Of a stretch of 64,000 nt of DNA, positions 1 through 7,190 are shown one piece after another. The number at the start of each line of letters is the position of its first letter. Within the stretch, counting starts at the first letter, position 1. Source of the DNA: Flavobacterium filum DSM 17961 (GTDB lineage Bacteria > Bacteroidota > Bacteroidia > Flavobacteriales > Flavobacteriaceae); assembly GCF_000425465.1 (NCBI RefSeq), contig NZ_AUDM01000014.1, forward strand, positions 1 through 64,000, given 5' to 3'. Made by a program: the position numbers and the translations under genes. A model generated the notes under the pieces. That model made no database searches and was not told the origin of the DNA. It saw nothing but the letters and a program-made list of their open reading frames with translations.

Positions 1-353
1 AGCTCTTGAACTTGCCAGAGAAAAATGGAATAAAAAATACCCTGCAATATTTAGGAGCTGGGATAAAAACTGGGATAGACTAGCTAATATTTACAAGTAT
101 TCACCTCATTTAAAGAGACTAATGTACACAACAAATCCAATAGAAAGTTATCACAGAATGATACGAAAAGTAACCAAAACTAAAGGTGCATTCTCTTCAG
201 AAAACGCAATCCTAAAACAGGTATACTTAGCTATTATGAATGCACAAACTAGATGGAATGGACAAATTTTTCACTGGTCTGCTATTCAAAATGATTTAAA
301 TGCGTATTTTAGTGATAGAATAAAATGAAATGACACAGTTTATTGAACACTCC
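1..353 (+). mobile_element. Right end of an IS256-family insertion sequence, cut by the window edge
   Basis: The window opens inside a transposase reading frame that stops at 328. Two bases later, about 331-353, comes a sequence (TGACACAGTTTATTGAACAC followed by TCCC) that looks like the terminal inverted repeat of this class of element. The left end and the target duplication lie outside or cannot be seen, so the exact right boundary is an estimate. Confidence 0.7.
2..328 (+). CDS. IS256-family (mutator-type) transposase, C-terminal part
   Basis: Reading frame 2 is open from the window edge to a TGA at 326-328 and gives 108 residues. The motif LMYTTNPIESYHRMIRKVTK followed by KGAFSSENA is the conserved C-terminal block of IS256/mutator transposases, which holds the last catalytic glutamate of the DDE triad (E in NPIES). 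The protein would cut and rejoin the ends of the element. The N-terminal two thirds lie outside the window, so it cannot be judged whether the element is intact. The ATG at 122 is internal and not a start. No cargo gene is visible on this side. Confidence 0.88.
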   Translation, partial: ALELAREKWNKKYPAIFRSWDKNWDRLANIYKYSPHLKRLMYTTNPIESYHRMIRKVTKTKGAFSSENAILKQVYLAIMNAQTRWNGQIFHWSAIQNDLNAYFSDRIK

Positions 354-406
354 CACTTTATTATTTCTATTGATTTTTATTGATTCAATTTTAAAACATC
401 AACGAC

Positions 407-462
407 AACCGAAAACAGACAACCTCCAACCTCCAACCTCCAACCTCCAACCGACAACCGAC
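407..462. repeat. Period-7 tandem array (AACCTCC/AACCGAC words)
   Basis: Eight consecutive 7-nt units run from 407 to 462 (AACCGAA, AACAGAC, four AACCTCC, two AACCGAC). The array ends four bases before the ATG of the LysE-type gene at 467. It belongs to the group of 7/8-nt intergenic arrays described in the findings. Confidence 0.85.
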
Positions 463-466
463 ATCA

Positions 467-1069
467 ATGCTCCCCTTCCTCCTCGCATCCATCGCCTTAA
501 CTCTTTCACCCGGACCGGACATAATTTACGTCCTGACCCAAAGCATTTCCAACGGGAAAAAATACGGCATTGCAACCGCAGCTGGTTTAGTGAGTGGGAT
601 TTTGGTGCATACTACTTTAATTGCTTTAGGTATTTCAGCTCTGATTCAACAATCGGAGGCATTGTTTTTAGGCATTAAAATAGCGGGAGCATCCTATTTA
701 CTTTGGATTGCCTATCAAGTGTATAAAGCTCCGGATACGATTGAATTATCGACCCATCAAAACACCAAAAAATCGCTTTTTTCATTGGTAAAGCAAGGGT
801 TTATCATGAATGTATTAAACCCAAAAGTGACCCTTTTTTTTCTGGCTTTTTTTCCGGGTTTTATTGACGAACAAGCCGGAAAGGTGACACAACAAATCTA
901 CATGCTGGGCTTGGTTTTTATGATGCAAGCCTTTGTCATTTTTACATTAGTGAGTATTGTAGCAGACCAACTAACAAAAGTTATCAGAAACAATAAAACG
1001 TTTGCTGTTTTTTTAAAATGGTTTCAGATTGTAGCATTTATAGGGATTGCAGTAATGATTTTGAGTTAA
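467..1069 (+). CDS. LysE/RhtB-family amino-acid exporter
   Basis: This is a 200-residue integral membrane protein of the LysE/RhtB superfamily, which exports amino acids or their derivatives across the inner membrane using the proton gradient. The family signature SPGPD is at residues 14-18, just after the first hydrophobic stretch, and about six membrane segments follow. Length is normal for the family (about 200-210). The start at 467 is chosen because the N-terminus MLPFLLAS...SPGPD fits relatives; the array of 7-nt repeats ends four bases upstream, so no Shine-Dalgarno is present. The substrate cannot be told from sequence. Confidence 0.88.
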   Translation: MLPFLLASIALTLSPGPDIIYVLTQSISNGKKYGIATAAGLVSGILVHTTLIALGISALIQQSEALFLGIKIAGASYLLWIAYQVYKAPDTIELSTHQNTKKSLFSLVKQGFIMNVLNPKVTLFFLAFFPGFIDEQAGKVTQQIYMLGLVFMMQAFVIFTLVSIVADQLTKVIRNNKTFAVFLKWFQIVAFIGIAVMILS

Positions 1070-1412
1070 GGGTTACACAAAGTCTCACAATGGAATCACA
1101 AAGTTTCACAACGATGAATTAGCAATTTTTTTATCACTATACCATATTCCTAATTTTTAATCCGTGTTCCCTTTTAAACTTTTAAACCATTTTCCCAATT
1201 TTAAAAATCCGTGTTCCCTTTTTAACTTTTAAACCCTTAAACCCTTAAACTTTTAAACATTTATACTCTTAAACTCTTAAACTTTTAAACCATTTTTCCC
1301 AATTTCCCCAATTTTTAAAATCTGTGTTCCCTTTAAACTTTTAAACCCTTAAACTTTTAAACATTTAAACCTTTTTTAAATTTCCAAAATTCTTCCTTAT
1401 ATTTGGGCATCT
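1070..1412. other. 343-bp gene-free spacer made largely of repeats
   Basis: No credible gene is present. The start (about 1073-1110) contains CACAAAGT/TCACAA-type words with an irregular 10-11 nt period. The remainder is the composite TTAAAC repeat block listed separately. Sequence close to the next start (CTTATATTTGGGC, about 1395-1407) contains TATATTTG, a perfect flavobacterial -7 element, which probably drives the gene at 1413 with a very short leader. Confidence 0.6.
1155..1372. repeat. Period-8 TTAAACNN arrays in a larger composite repeat
   Basis: From 1221 to 1292 there are nine 8-nt units of the form TTAAACNN (CC, CC, TT, AT, TC, CT and similar endings), and from 1333 to 1372 five more. 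A longer module, roughly AATCCGTGTTCCCTTTTAAA followed by CTTTTAAACC, occurs three times (near 1160, 1206 and 1319), so the block is a repeat of repeats. Confidence 0.85.
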
Positions 1413-2276
1413 ATGCAACCAATAAAAATTATTGAATGTCCACGTGATGCCATGCAAGGCATTAAAACCTTTATTCCTACCGAACGAAAGGTGCTTTATT
1501 TGCAATCGCTCTTGCGGGTAGGTTTTGATACACTGGACTTTGGGAGTTTTGTTTCGCCCAAAGCGATTCCACAAATGGCGGATACCGCAGAAGTATTGGC
1601 TCGATTGGATTTATCGCAAACCCGCAGCAAATTATTAGCCATTATCGCCAATACCAAAGGGGCAGAACTGGCCACGGTGCACAAAGAAATTCAGTATTTG
1701 GGTTTTCCGTTTTCGATTTCGGAGAATTTTCAAATGCGAAATACGCACAAAACCATTGCCGAGTCCATCATCACTTTACAAGAAATTTTGGAAATAGCCG
1801 ACCAATCTAACAAAGAAGTGGTGGCGTATTTATCAATGGGTTTCGGAAATCCGTATGGTGACCCATGGAACGTGGAAATCGTAGGGGAGTGGACGGAGAA
1901 ATTAGCCGGCATGGGAGTAAAAATTTTATCATTATCTGACACTGTGGGAAGTTCAACACCCGAAGTCATTGATTATTTATTTTCGAACCTGATTACCAAA
2001 TATCCCGAAATTGAGTTTGGAGCCCATTTGCACACCACACCCAACAAATGGTTTGAAAAAGTAGATGCGGCCTACAAAGCCGGTTGTCGCCGTTTTGACG
2101 GAGCCATTCAAGGATTTGGCGGTTGCCCCATGGCGAAAGATGACCTCACAGGAAACATGCCTACCGAAAAATTACTATCCTATTTCACCACCCAAAAAGA
2201 AAATACCAACACCAGTCCAATGAGTTTTGAAAGTGCTTACAATGAAGCCACAAAGGTGTTTGGGGAGTTTCATTAA
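1413..2276 (+). CDS. Hydroxymethylglutaryl-CoA lyase-like enzyme (HMGL/DRE-TIM family)
   Basis: This 287-residue TIM-barrel enzyme matches HMG-CoA lyase, which cleaves HMG-CoA to acetyl-CoA and acetoacetate in leucine breakdown. The N-terminal CPRDAMQ (residues 9-15) corresponds to the family's PRDGLQ metal/substrate motif. The metal-binding HxH is H205-L-H207, and the active-site loop GGCP places the catalytic cysteine at 238. Length is close to the usual 290-300. No other leucine-catabolism gene is adjacent; an HMG-CoA synthase lies 37 kb away. The first arginine motif differs slightly from the consensus (AMQ for GLQ), so a related DRE-TIM lyase is possible. Confidence 0.82.
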   Translation: MQPIKIIECPRDAMQGIKTFIPTERKVLYLQSLLRVGFDTLDFGSFVSPKAIPQMADTAEVLARLDLSQTRSKLLAIIANTKGAELATVHKEIQYLGFPFSISENFQMRNTHKTIAESIITLQEILEIADQSNKEVVAYLSMGFGNPYGDPWNVEIVGEWTEKLAGMGVKILSLSDTVGSSTPEVIDYLFSNLITKYPEIEFGAHLHTTPNKWFEKVDAAYKAGCRRFDGAIQGFGGCPMAKDDLTGNMPTEKLLSYFTTQKENTNTSPMSFESAYNEATKVFGEFH

Positions 2277-2278
2277 AC

Positions 2279-2313
2279 GGTTGTCTGTTGACGGTTGTCT
2301 GTTGTTTGTTTTC
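2279..2313. repeat. Period-7 tandem array (GGTTGTC/TGTTGNN words)
   Basis: Five 7-nt units (GGTTGTC, TGTTGAC, GGTTGTC, TGTTGTT, TGTTTTC) begin two bases after the stop codon of the HMG-CoA-lyase-like gene. The same words recur after the rnz gene at 13409. Confidence 0.8.
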
Positions 2314-2383
2314 CGTCACTTAGAAATAAGATTGCAATATTTTTTCAATAAATTAGTTCTGTTATTGATATTAAAATCTAAAT

Positions 2384-2953
2384 GTGAATAAACTTTCAGT
2401 TATATTATTTCTACTAATTACAAATTTCATCTTTGGACAAGAGAGTAAGTCAATGGAAGATAAAGTTCTTTATGAAAAGGGTCAGGCAATTATAGCTCTT
2501 TTACATGAGGATTATTATTTCTTTGAAAATTTAAATTCAACTAATCTTGAACGGAAAAAAGTAACACAAGAAACATATAATTTTATTGTTTCACAGGCAT
2601 TGGTTTATTTTAATGATTTAATAACTAATTATCCTTATTCAGATTATTATGTGCTAGCTCTCTATGAGAAAGCTCATTTTGAATATCAACTAGACAATAA
2701 AAAAGCAGCGAAAGAAATGTTTCTAAGTATTTTGAATTTAGAAAATAACAAATGGAAATTTACGATCAATGACAGTTTAATGTCACTTGCAGCAATTGCA
2801 ATTGAAGAACATGAATTTGAACAAGCTCTCCAATATTTAGATAGAAGAAAAAGCAATGGCCTTTTTTATTTTTGTGGTAATGAAAGAGAGACTACTGAAA
2901 TAAGAATGAAAAACATGTATAATGAAATTCAAGAGGGTTCGAAAAAGAAATAA
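2384..2953 (+). CDS. Secreted hypothetical protein with tetratricopeptide-like helices
   Basis: The 189-residue product begins at a GTG (2384) and has a typical signal peptide (MNKLSVILFLLITNFIFGQ) with predicted cleavage after G-Q. Residues 60-165 are helical and show a TPR/BamD-like pattern: paired helices with YVLALYEKAHFEYQ and a second helix-turn-helix ending in EFEQALQYLDRR. The protein is likely periplasmic. I do not recognise a named family. The GTG is preferred because no in-frame ATG lies before the signal peptide. The coding sequence is more AT-rich than its neighbours. Function is unknown. Confidence 0.6.
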   Translation: MNKLSVILFLLITNFIFGQESKSMEDKVLYEKGQAIIALLHEDYYFFENLNSTNLERKKVTQETYNFIVSQALVYFNDLITNYPYSDYYVLALYEKAHFEYQLDNKKAAKEMFLSILNLENNKWKFTINDSLMSLAAIAIEEHEFEQALQYLDRRKSNGLFYFCGNERETTEIRMKNMYNEIQEGSKKK

Positions 2954-3005
2954 TTTAAATTATTACCTTAAAAATCAAGTTACAATTACTTTTCCAAATC
3001 GCTTA

Positions 3006-3053
3006 ATTGACACATTGCCACATTGCCACATTGCCGAATTGGCTCATTGCCAA
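3006..3053. repeat. Period-8 tandem array (ATTGCCAC words)
   Basis: Six 8-nt units (ATTGACAC, two ATTGCCAC, ATTGCCGA, ATTGGCTC, ATTGCCAA) fill the space between two convergent genes and end one base before the stop codon of the minus-strand gene at 3055. The same word occurs at 49863-49894. Confidence 0.85.
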
Positions 3054-3054
3054 A

Positions 3055-4131
3055 TTATTCCTCCACCCGAATCTCAAACATTTTATCCCAATTCTTCCCC
3101 GTTACAAAAAGGGTTTTGGTTTTGGGGTTATAAGCAATCCCGTTGAGCACATCAATATCAGGATGTTGAGTAACCAATTTCTTCAAATCTCCCAAATAAA
3201 TTACGGATTCCACCGCACCGTTTTTTGGATTGATAATAGCAATAGCGTCTTTTTGGTAAATGTTGCCGTAGATTTTACCGTCAATCCATTCCAATTCATT
3301 CACAGCTTTAATTTTATTGGTTCCTGAATAAACATTGATGTGTCCTTCAATTTGTTGCGTTTCAGCATTTAGCGTATATATTTTTTCTGTACCGTCCGAT
3401 TGATAAAGTTTTTGACCGTCGTTACACAAACCCCAACCATCAATACGTTTGGCATAATCAAATCGTTTGATTTCTTTGAACGTATCGGCATCATAAATAA
3501 AACCCACTAAATTTTGCCACGACAGTTGATACACTTTATTATTCAAAATGGTGATGCCTTCTCCAAAAATAGCATCAGGATAGCTAACAATTTTATAGAC
3601 TTCTCCAGTCTTATAATTCGTTTTACGCAAACTCGAAACTCCTTTAATTCCGGTTGTATTTCCGGCTCCGTTTCCGGTTCCTTCATATAACGTATCACGA
3701 TGAAATTCTAATCCTTGTGTGTACGCTTTGATGTCATGAGGATAAGTGTTTACTAAGGTATACTTCAACAACTTTGGCTCAATATTCGAAATCAATTCTA
3801 TGCGATGCGTACTTTCAGCAGTTTCCTTTTCAAAATAAATTGTTGCTTTCAGGTTGAGGTAACCCAGTTTTTCCTCTGCTAACCGATATTGAAAAGGTGA
3901 TGTTCCTTTTACCGCACCAATTCGTTGATCATTACTAAAGAAAACAATACTGTCAACCGTTTTATTTTTTGTATTCGTTATGGATAACGTGGCTGTTTCA
4001 TCAGAGGTAAATTGAGCCTTGTTGTCGGTAGTGCTCAACACAAACCATCCTGACTTATCTTTTTCTTTGTCTTCGCAAGCGATAAAAAGAGAAGCTAATA
4101 AAATGAAGGCTAATAAGTTATGTTTTTTCAT
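3055..4131 (-). CDS. Glutaminyl-peptide cyclotransferase-like lipoprotein
   Basis: The 358-residue protein starts with an SPII signal (LLASLFIAC, lipid-modified Cys at about residue 19), so it is an envelope lipoprotein. Residues 20-115 form a small beta domain. Residues 120-358 match the plant/bacterial-type glutamine cyclotransferase family (five-bladed propeller), with motifs YTQGLEF, EGTG, FGEGIT, YQLSWQN, DGWGLCNDG, VNELEWIDG and LNGIAYN in the usual order. The family converts N-terminal Gln into pyroglutamate. A match to the promoter -7 element (TATATTTG, read on the minus strand at 4155-4162) lies 24 bp before the start. It is convergent with the gene at 2384. Confidence 0.87.
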   Translation of the reverse strand: MKKHNLLAFILLASLFIACEDKEKDKSGWFVLSTTDNKAQFTSDETATLSITNTKNKTVDSIVFFSNDQRIGAVKGTSPFQYRLAEEKLGYLNLKATIYFEKETAESTHRIELISNIEPKLLKYTLVNTYPHDIKAYTQGLEFHRDTLYEGTGNGAGNTTGIKGVSSLRKTNYKTGEVYKIVSYPDAIFGEGITILNNKVYQLSWQNLVGFIYDADTFKEIKRFDYAKRIDGWGLCNDGQKLYQSDGTEKIYTLNAETQQIEGHINVYSGTNKIKAVNELEWIDGKIYGNIYQKDAIAIINPKNGAVESVIYLGDLKKLVTQHPDIDVLNGIAYNPKTKTLFVTGKNWDKMFEIRVEE

Positions 4132-4185
4132 GTTGGTAAATCGTATAAGTGGGACAAATATAGCAATTTGAACGAACTATTTTCC

Positions 4186-4215
4186 TTGCAAAAACATAAA
4201 AAGATTGTATATTTG
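4186..4215 (+). promoter_or_regulatory. Flavobacterial promoter of the SRP RNA
   Basis: TTG (4186-4188), a 19-nt spacer and TATATTTG (4208-4215) match the Bacteroidota sigma-A consensus TTG-N17/19-TAnnTTTG exactly. The SRP RNA 5' end follows 4-6 nt downstream, which fits the usual spacing to the start site. Confidence 0.85.
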
Positions 4216-4218
4216 CAC

Positions 4219-4314
4219 CGGCAAGTCCTACACGACCAGCTCCTGCAAACTCCTCCAGGGTGGGAACACAGCAAAGGTATGCGGTTGTAGCGGTGCGATG
4301 TAGGTCGCTTGCCA
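4219..4314 (+). ncRNA. ffs: Bacterial small signal recognition particle RNA (4.5S-type)
   Basis: About 95 nt fold into one long hairpin. The ends GGCAAG (4220-4225) and CTTGCC (4308-4313) pair, as do the adjacent TCCTACA and TGTAGG. The apical part contains the conserved asymmetric and symmetric loops that bind Ffh, with CAGGGTGGGAA and the AGCAAAGGTA segment (4257-4280). Small SRP RNA with Ffh targets nascent membrane proteins to the translocon. A T-run follows at 4315-4322 as an intrinsic terminator. A perfect promoter lies immediately upstream. An 83-codon open frame on the opposite strand across this RNA is spurious. Confidence 0.93.
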
Positions 4315-4364
4315 TTTTTTTCTCTTCAATCAAATTTATTATCACCATTTTAATAACCATGTAA

Positions 4365-4416
4365 GTCATATAAGTTTTTACTTGTAAACAATTTTTATGT
4401 ATTGAACTTATGTGAC
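4365..4416. repeat. 12-bp inverted repeat with 28-nt loop between SRP RNA and epimerase gene
   Basis: GTCATATAAGTT at 4365-4376 is complementary to AACTTATGTGAC at 4405-4416, with one G.U-type position. It lies 50 bp after the SRP RNA and 86 bp before the next start. No T-run follows, so it is not an obvious terminator; an operator or a relic of a small element is possible. Confidence 0.55.
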
Positions 4417-4501
4417 GTATAGGGTAAAAATTATCCGGTTTTACTTTTTATTCATTTCTTTACCTTTCTTTTACTAACTTTTATTTTTCTAAACTTGACG
4501 A

Positions 4502-5494
4502 ATGAAAATAAATTGGAAAATAGTCCACCACCAACTGAAAGAACCGTTCAAAATTGCCTATGGTGTATATGATTTCAGAAAAGCATTGATTGTTTCGATT
4601 GAAAGAGAAGGAAAAACCGGTTACGGCGAATGTACCGAAATTGATTATTATCACATTCATTTGGATGATTTTGTCAAGGATTTGAAACGAATCCAACCTT
4701 TTGTAAATCACTTACCCATTGAACATCCTTTAGATTTTTTCAATAAACTTCAAACTTTCTCTTTGCATCCTTTTTTACAATCCGCCATTGATTGTGCGTT
4801 TTGGGATGTGTTTGGAAAACTACATAACAAAACATTTGCCGAGTTAAACCACTTGCCAATCACTCATTTTCCACAGTCTTCCATAACGATTAGTATGGAT
4901 GAGGAAGCCATTCAACTCCAAAAAATTATCGAATCCGATTGGGAATATTGCAAAGTAAAAGTCAATTTGTGGTCCACTTCCTTGCGGGATAAATTGTTGG
5001 CCACCGGAAAGAACATCAGCATCGATTCTAACGGCAGTTTTTCGTTGGAAACGTGTGAATTGATTCAAAACGACCCACTTTCAGCAAAATTCTTATACTT
5101 TGAACAACCAATGCCAAAAGGGGCAGAAAACTATAAACATTTATCCCGTAACAGTTATACCAATTGGATGGCGGATGAAGATGTGCAATCCATTGATGAT
5201 TTGGAATCATTGAAACCTCATTACAAAACGATAAACATAAAAGTAATGAAATGTGGCGGATTGACTCCCTCATTAGCTATTCTACAAAAAGCAAAAGCAA
5301 TGCATTTCAACATCATGATCGGCTGCATGACCGAATCAACCGTTGGTATTTCTGCCGGAATAGTCTTGGCTTCTTTTGCCGATTATCTCGATTTAGATGG
5401 AGCCAACTTAATTGCAAATGATACCTTCAATGGTTCAAAAATTGTAAAGGGTGAAGTGGTTTTGAGTGAAAATGCAGGTTTGGGGATAAACTAA
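4502..5494 (+). CDS. Dipeptide epimerase (L-Ala-D/L-Glu epimerase type, enolase superfamily)
   Basis: The 330-residue protein belongs to the muconate-lactonizing-enzyme branch of the enolase superfamily. The catalytic KxK is at K151-V-K153. The Mg ligands are D175 (IDSNGS), E201 (FEQP) and the D225/D227 region (ADEDV), and the opposite base is near K250 (KVMKCGG). The C-terminal DLDG motif typical of dipeptide epimerases is present. Such enzymes epimerise L-Ala-D-Glu from murein recycling. Length (330) is somewhat shorter than the typical 340-360 but all catalytic residues are in place. Substrate specificity is inferred from family, not proven. Confidence 0.85.
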   Translation: MKINWKIVHHQLKEPFKIAYGVYDFRKALIVSIEREGKTGYGECTEIDYYHIHLDDFVKDLKRIQPFVNHLPIEHPLDFFNKLQTFSLHPFLQSAIDCAFWDVFGKLHNKTFAELNHLPITHFPQSSITISMDEEAIQLQKIIESDWEYCKVKVNLWSTSLRDKLLATGKNISIDSNGSFSLETCELIQNDPLSAKFLYFEQPMPKGAENYKHLSRNSYTNWMADEDVQSIDDLESLKPHYKTINIKVMKCGGLTPSLAILQKAKAMHFNIMIGCMTESTVGISAGIVLASFADYLDLDGANLIANDTFNGSKIVKGEVVLSENAGLGIN

Positions 5495-5526
5495 TCACTA
5501 ATTACTAATCACTAATCACTAATCAC
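5492..5526. repeat. Period-7 tandem array (TAATCAC words) containing a stop codon
   Basis: Five 7-nt units (TAATCAC, TAATTAC, three TAATCAC) begin with the TAA stop codon of the epimerase gene and run directly into the -7 promoter element of the next gene. Confidence 0.85.
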
Positions 5527-5534
5527 TATATTTG
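5527..5534 (+). promoter_or_regulatory. Promoter -7 element of the SDR gene
   Basis: TATATTTG at 5527-5534 matches the TAnnTTTG consensus and immediately follows the 7-nt repeats; the ATG is 17 bp downstream. No good TTG lies at the expected distance because that stretch is repeat sequence. Confidence 0.6.
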
Positions 5535-5550
5535 TCCTTTTAACCCAACC

Positions 5551-6357
5551 ATGTCAAAAGTAATTCTCATCACAGGCGGTTCCTCCGGAATAGGTAAATC
5601 CATCGGTACTTTTTTGCATCAAAAAGGATATATTGTTTATGGAACAAGCAGAAATCCAAATCAAGTGAAAGATTCCGTTTTTCCTTTGTTGCAATTGGAT
5701 GTGCGTGATGTAGATAGTATCAAAACTGCCGTTTCTGAATTAATTCAAAAAGAAGGAAAGTTGGATGTGGTCATTAACAATGCCGGAGTCGGAGTTACCG
5801 GTCCGCTGGAAGAAATTCCCACCCAAGAAATCAAAAACAATTTTGATACTAATTTCTTTGGTCCGATTGAAGTGATAAAAGCCGTTTTGCCTCAAATGAG
5901 AAGTCAACAATCGGGTTTAATTATCAATATTACATCCATTGCCGGTTATATGGGATTGCCGTATCGAAGTGTGTATTCCGCCTCTAAAGGAGCTCTTGAA
6001 CTCATCACCGAAGCCATTCGCATGGAAGTAAAACCATTCGGAATTCAATTAACCAATGTGGCACCGGGAGATTTTGCTACCAATATAGCTTCCGGTCGTT
6101 ATCATGCTCCTTTAAAAGAAGATTCTGAGTATAAAATCCCCTACGGAAATACACTAAAAATGATGGATGAACACGTGGATTCCGGAAGTAACCCGAATGA
6201 AATGGCGTTTGCTATTCATAAAATAATTGAAACGGCTCAACCCAATGTACACTATAAAGTGGGTAGTTTTCTCCAACGATTTTCAGTTGTTTTAAAACGC
6301 ATTTTACCGGATAAAATGTATGAAAAAATGTTGATGAAGCACTATAAGTTAAAGTAA
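5551..6357 (+). CDS. Short-chain dehydrogenase/reductase (SDR family)
   Basis: This is a 268-residue classical SDR with a Rossmann fold. It has the cofactor loop TGGSSGIG (residues 8-15), NNAG near 92-95, a catalytic Ser in NITSIAG, and the YxxxK pair at Y142 and K146. The family reduces or oxidises carbonyl/hydroxyl groups with NAD(P)H. The Ser-rich loop and the lack of an acidic residue after strand 2 (TSRNPN instead) favour NADP(H). The C-terminal part (residues 185-268) is extended, as in retinol-dehydrogenase-like members. The substrate is not predictable from sequence. The gene sits alone between repeat-filled spacers. Confidence 0.87.
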   Translation: MSKVILITGGSSGIGKSIGTFLHQKGYIVYGTSRNPNQVKDSVFPLLQLDVRDVDSIKTAVSELIQKEGKLDVVINNAGVGVTGPLEEIPTQEIKNNFDTNFFGPIEVIKAVLPQMRSQQSGLIINITSIAGYMGLPYRSVYSASKGALELITEAIRMEVKPFGIQLTNVAPGDFATNIASGRYHAPLKEDSEYKIPYGNTLKMMDEHVDSGSNPNEMAFAIHKIIETAQPNVHYKVGSFLQRFSVVLKRILPDKMYEKMLMKHYKLK

Positions 6358-6415
6358 TTTGTGATTAGTGAATAGTAATTTGTGGCAATAGATTCTATTG
6401 ACTTTTCAATTTGTT

Positions 6416-6445
6416 ATTGACATTGATATTGACATTGAAATTGTT
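6416..6445. repeat. Period-6 tandem array (ATTGAN words) overlapping a promoter
   Basis: Five 6-nt units (ATTGAC, ATTGAT, ATTGAC, ATTGAA, ATTGTT). Each contains a TTG, and the third (6429-6431) sits 18 nt before the -7 element of the next gene. Confidence 0.75.
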
Positions 6446-6457
6446 TTCCTAATTTTG
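6429..6457 (+). promoter_or_regulatory. Promoter of the transaldolase-like gene
   Basis: TTG (6429-6431), N18, TAATTTTG (6450-6457) matches the flavobacterial consensus. The predicted start site near 6463 leaves a leader of about 20 nt before the ATG at 6485. Confidence 0.8.
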
Positions 6458-6484
6458 CAACCGAATTAAAAACACAACTCAGAT

Positions 6485-7141
6485 ATGAAATTTTTTATTG
6501 ACACGGCTAACCTAGAACAAATCAAAGAAGCTCAGGCATTAGGCGTTTTAGATGGTGTAACCACCAATCCGTCTTTGATGGCCAAAGAAGGTATCAGCGG
6601 AAAGAATAATGTATTGAAGCATTATGTAGATATTTGTAACATTGTAGATGGCGATGTAAGTGCCGAAGTAATTGCCACCGATTATGATGGAATGATTAGA
6701 GAAGGTGAGGAGTTATCAGAATTACACGAACAAATCGTAGTAAAATTGCCAATGACCAAAGAAGGGGTGAAAGCTTGTAAATACTTTTCAGACAGAGGAA
6801 TTAAAACAAACGTAACCTTAGTTTTTTCTGCCGGACAAGCTCTGTTGGCTGCAAAAGCAGGAGCAACCTATGTTTCGCCATTTATCGGAAGATTAGACGA
6901 TGTTTCTACCGATGGTCTAGCCTTAATTGAAGAAATCAGAGAGATTTATGATAATTATGGATATCAAACAGAAATTTTAGCGGCTTCTGTTCGTCACACG
7001 ATGCACATTGTGAATTGTGCTAAAATTGGTGCAGATGTGATGACCGGACCTTTATCAGCTATTTTAGGCTTATTAAAACATCCGTTGACAGATATTGGTT
7101 TAGCTCAGTTTTTAGCTGATCACGCGAAAGCAAATCAATAA
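6485..7141 (+). CDS. fsa: Fructose-6-phosphate aldolase / small transaldolase (TalC type)
   Basis: The 218-residue protein is a compact TIM-barrel class I aldolase of the transaldolase family. N-terminal MKFFIDTAN and GVTTNPSL are the family hallmarks. The Schiff-base lysine is K87 in VKLPMT, and SPFIGRLDD lies near residue 138. Length (about 215-220) marks the short FSA/TalC group, which acts either as transaldolase in the pentose-phosphate route or as fructose-6-phosphate aldolase; sequence alone does not settle which. It is monocistronic, with its own promoter and a strong hairpin terminator just after the stop. Confidence 0.9.
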   Translation: MKFFIDTANLEQIKEAQALGVLDGVTTNPSLMAKEGISGKNNVLKHYVDICNIVDGDVSAEVIATDYDGMIREGEELSELHEQIVVKLPMTKEGVKACKYFSDRGIKTNVTLVFSAGQALLAAKAGATYVSPFIGRLDDVSTDGLALIEEIREIYDNYGYQTEILAASVRHTMHIVNCAKIGADVMTGPLSAILGLLKHPLTDIGLAQFLADHAKANQ

Positions 7142-7160
7142 CAAATTATATAAATTAAAA

Positions 7161-7190
7161 ATGCCTCAATGAAAGTTGAGGCATTTTTTT
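7161..7190. terminator. Bidirectional intrinsic terminator
   Basis: The stem ATGCCTCAA (7161-7169) / TTGAGGCAT (7176-7184) has a 6-nt loop and is followed by T8. An A-run before it also serves the convergent minus-strand gene, whose stop codon is at 7191. Confidence 0.88.

Noticed and set aside
343..678. 111-codon open frame overlapping the LysE gene
   Set aside because: It runs through the 7-nt repeats and out of frame across the clear LysE-type coding sequence.
4118..4369. 83-codon open frame on the minus strand over the SRP RNA
   Set aside because: It is a shadow of the structured RNA on the other strand and has no protein-like composition or homology pattern that I recognise.
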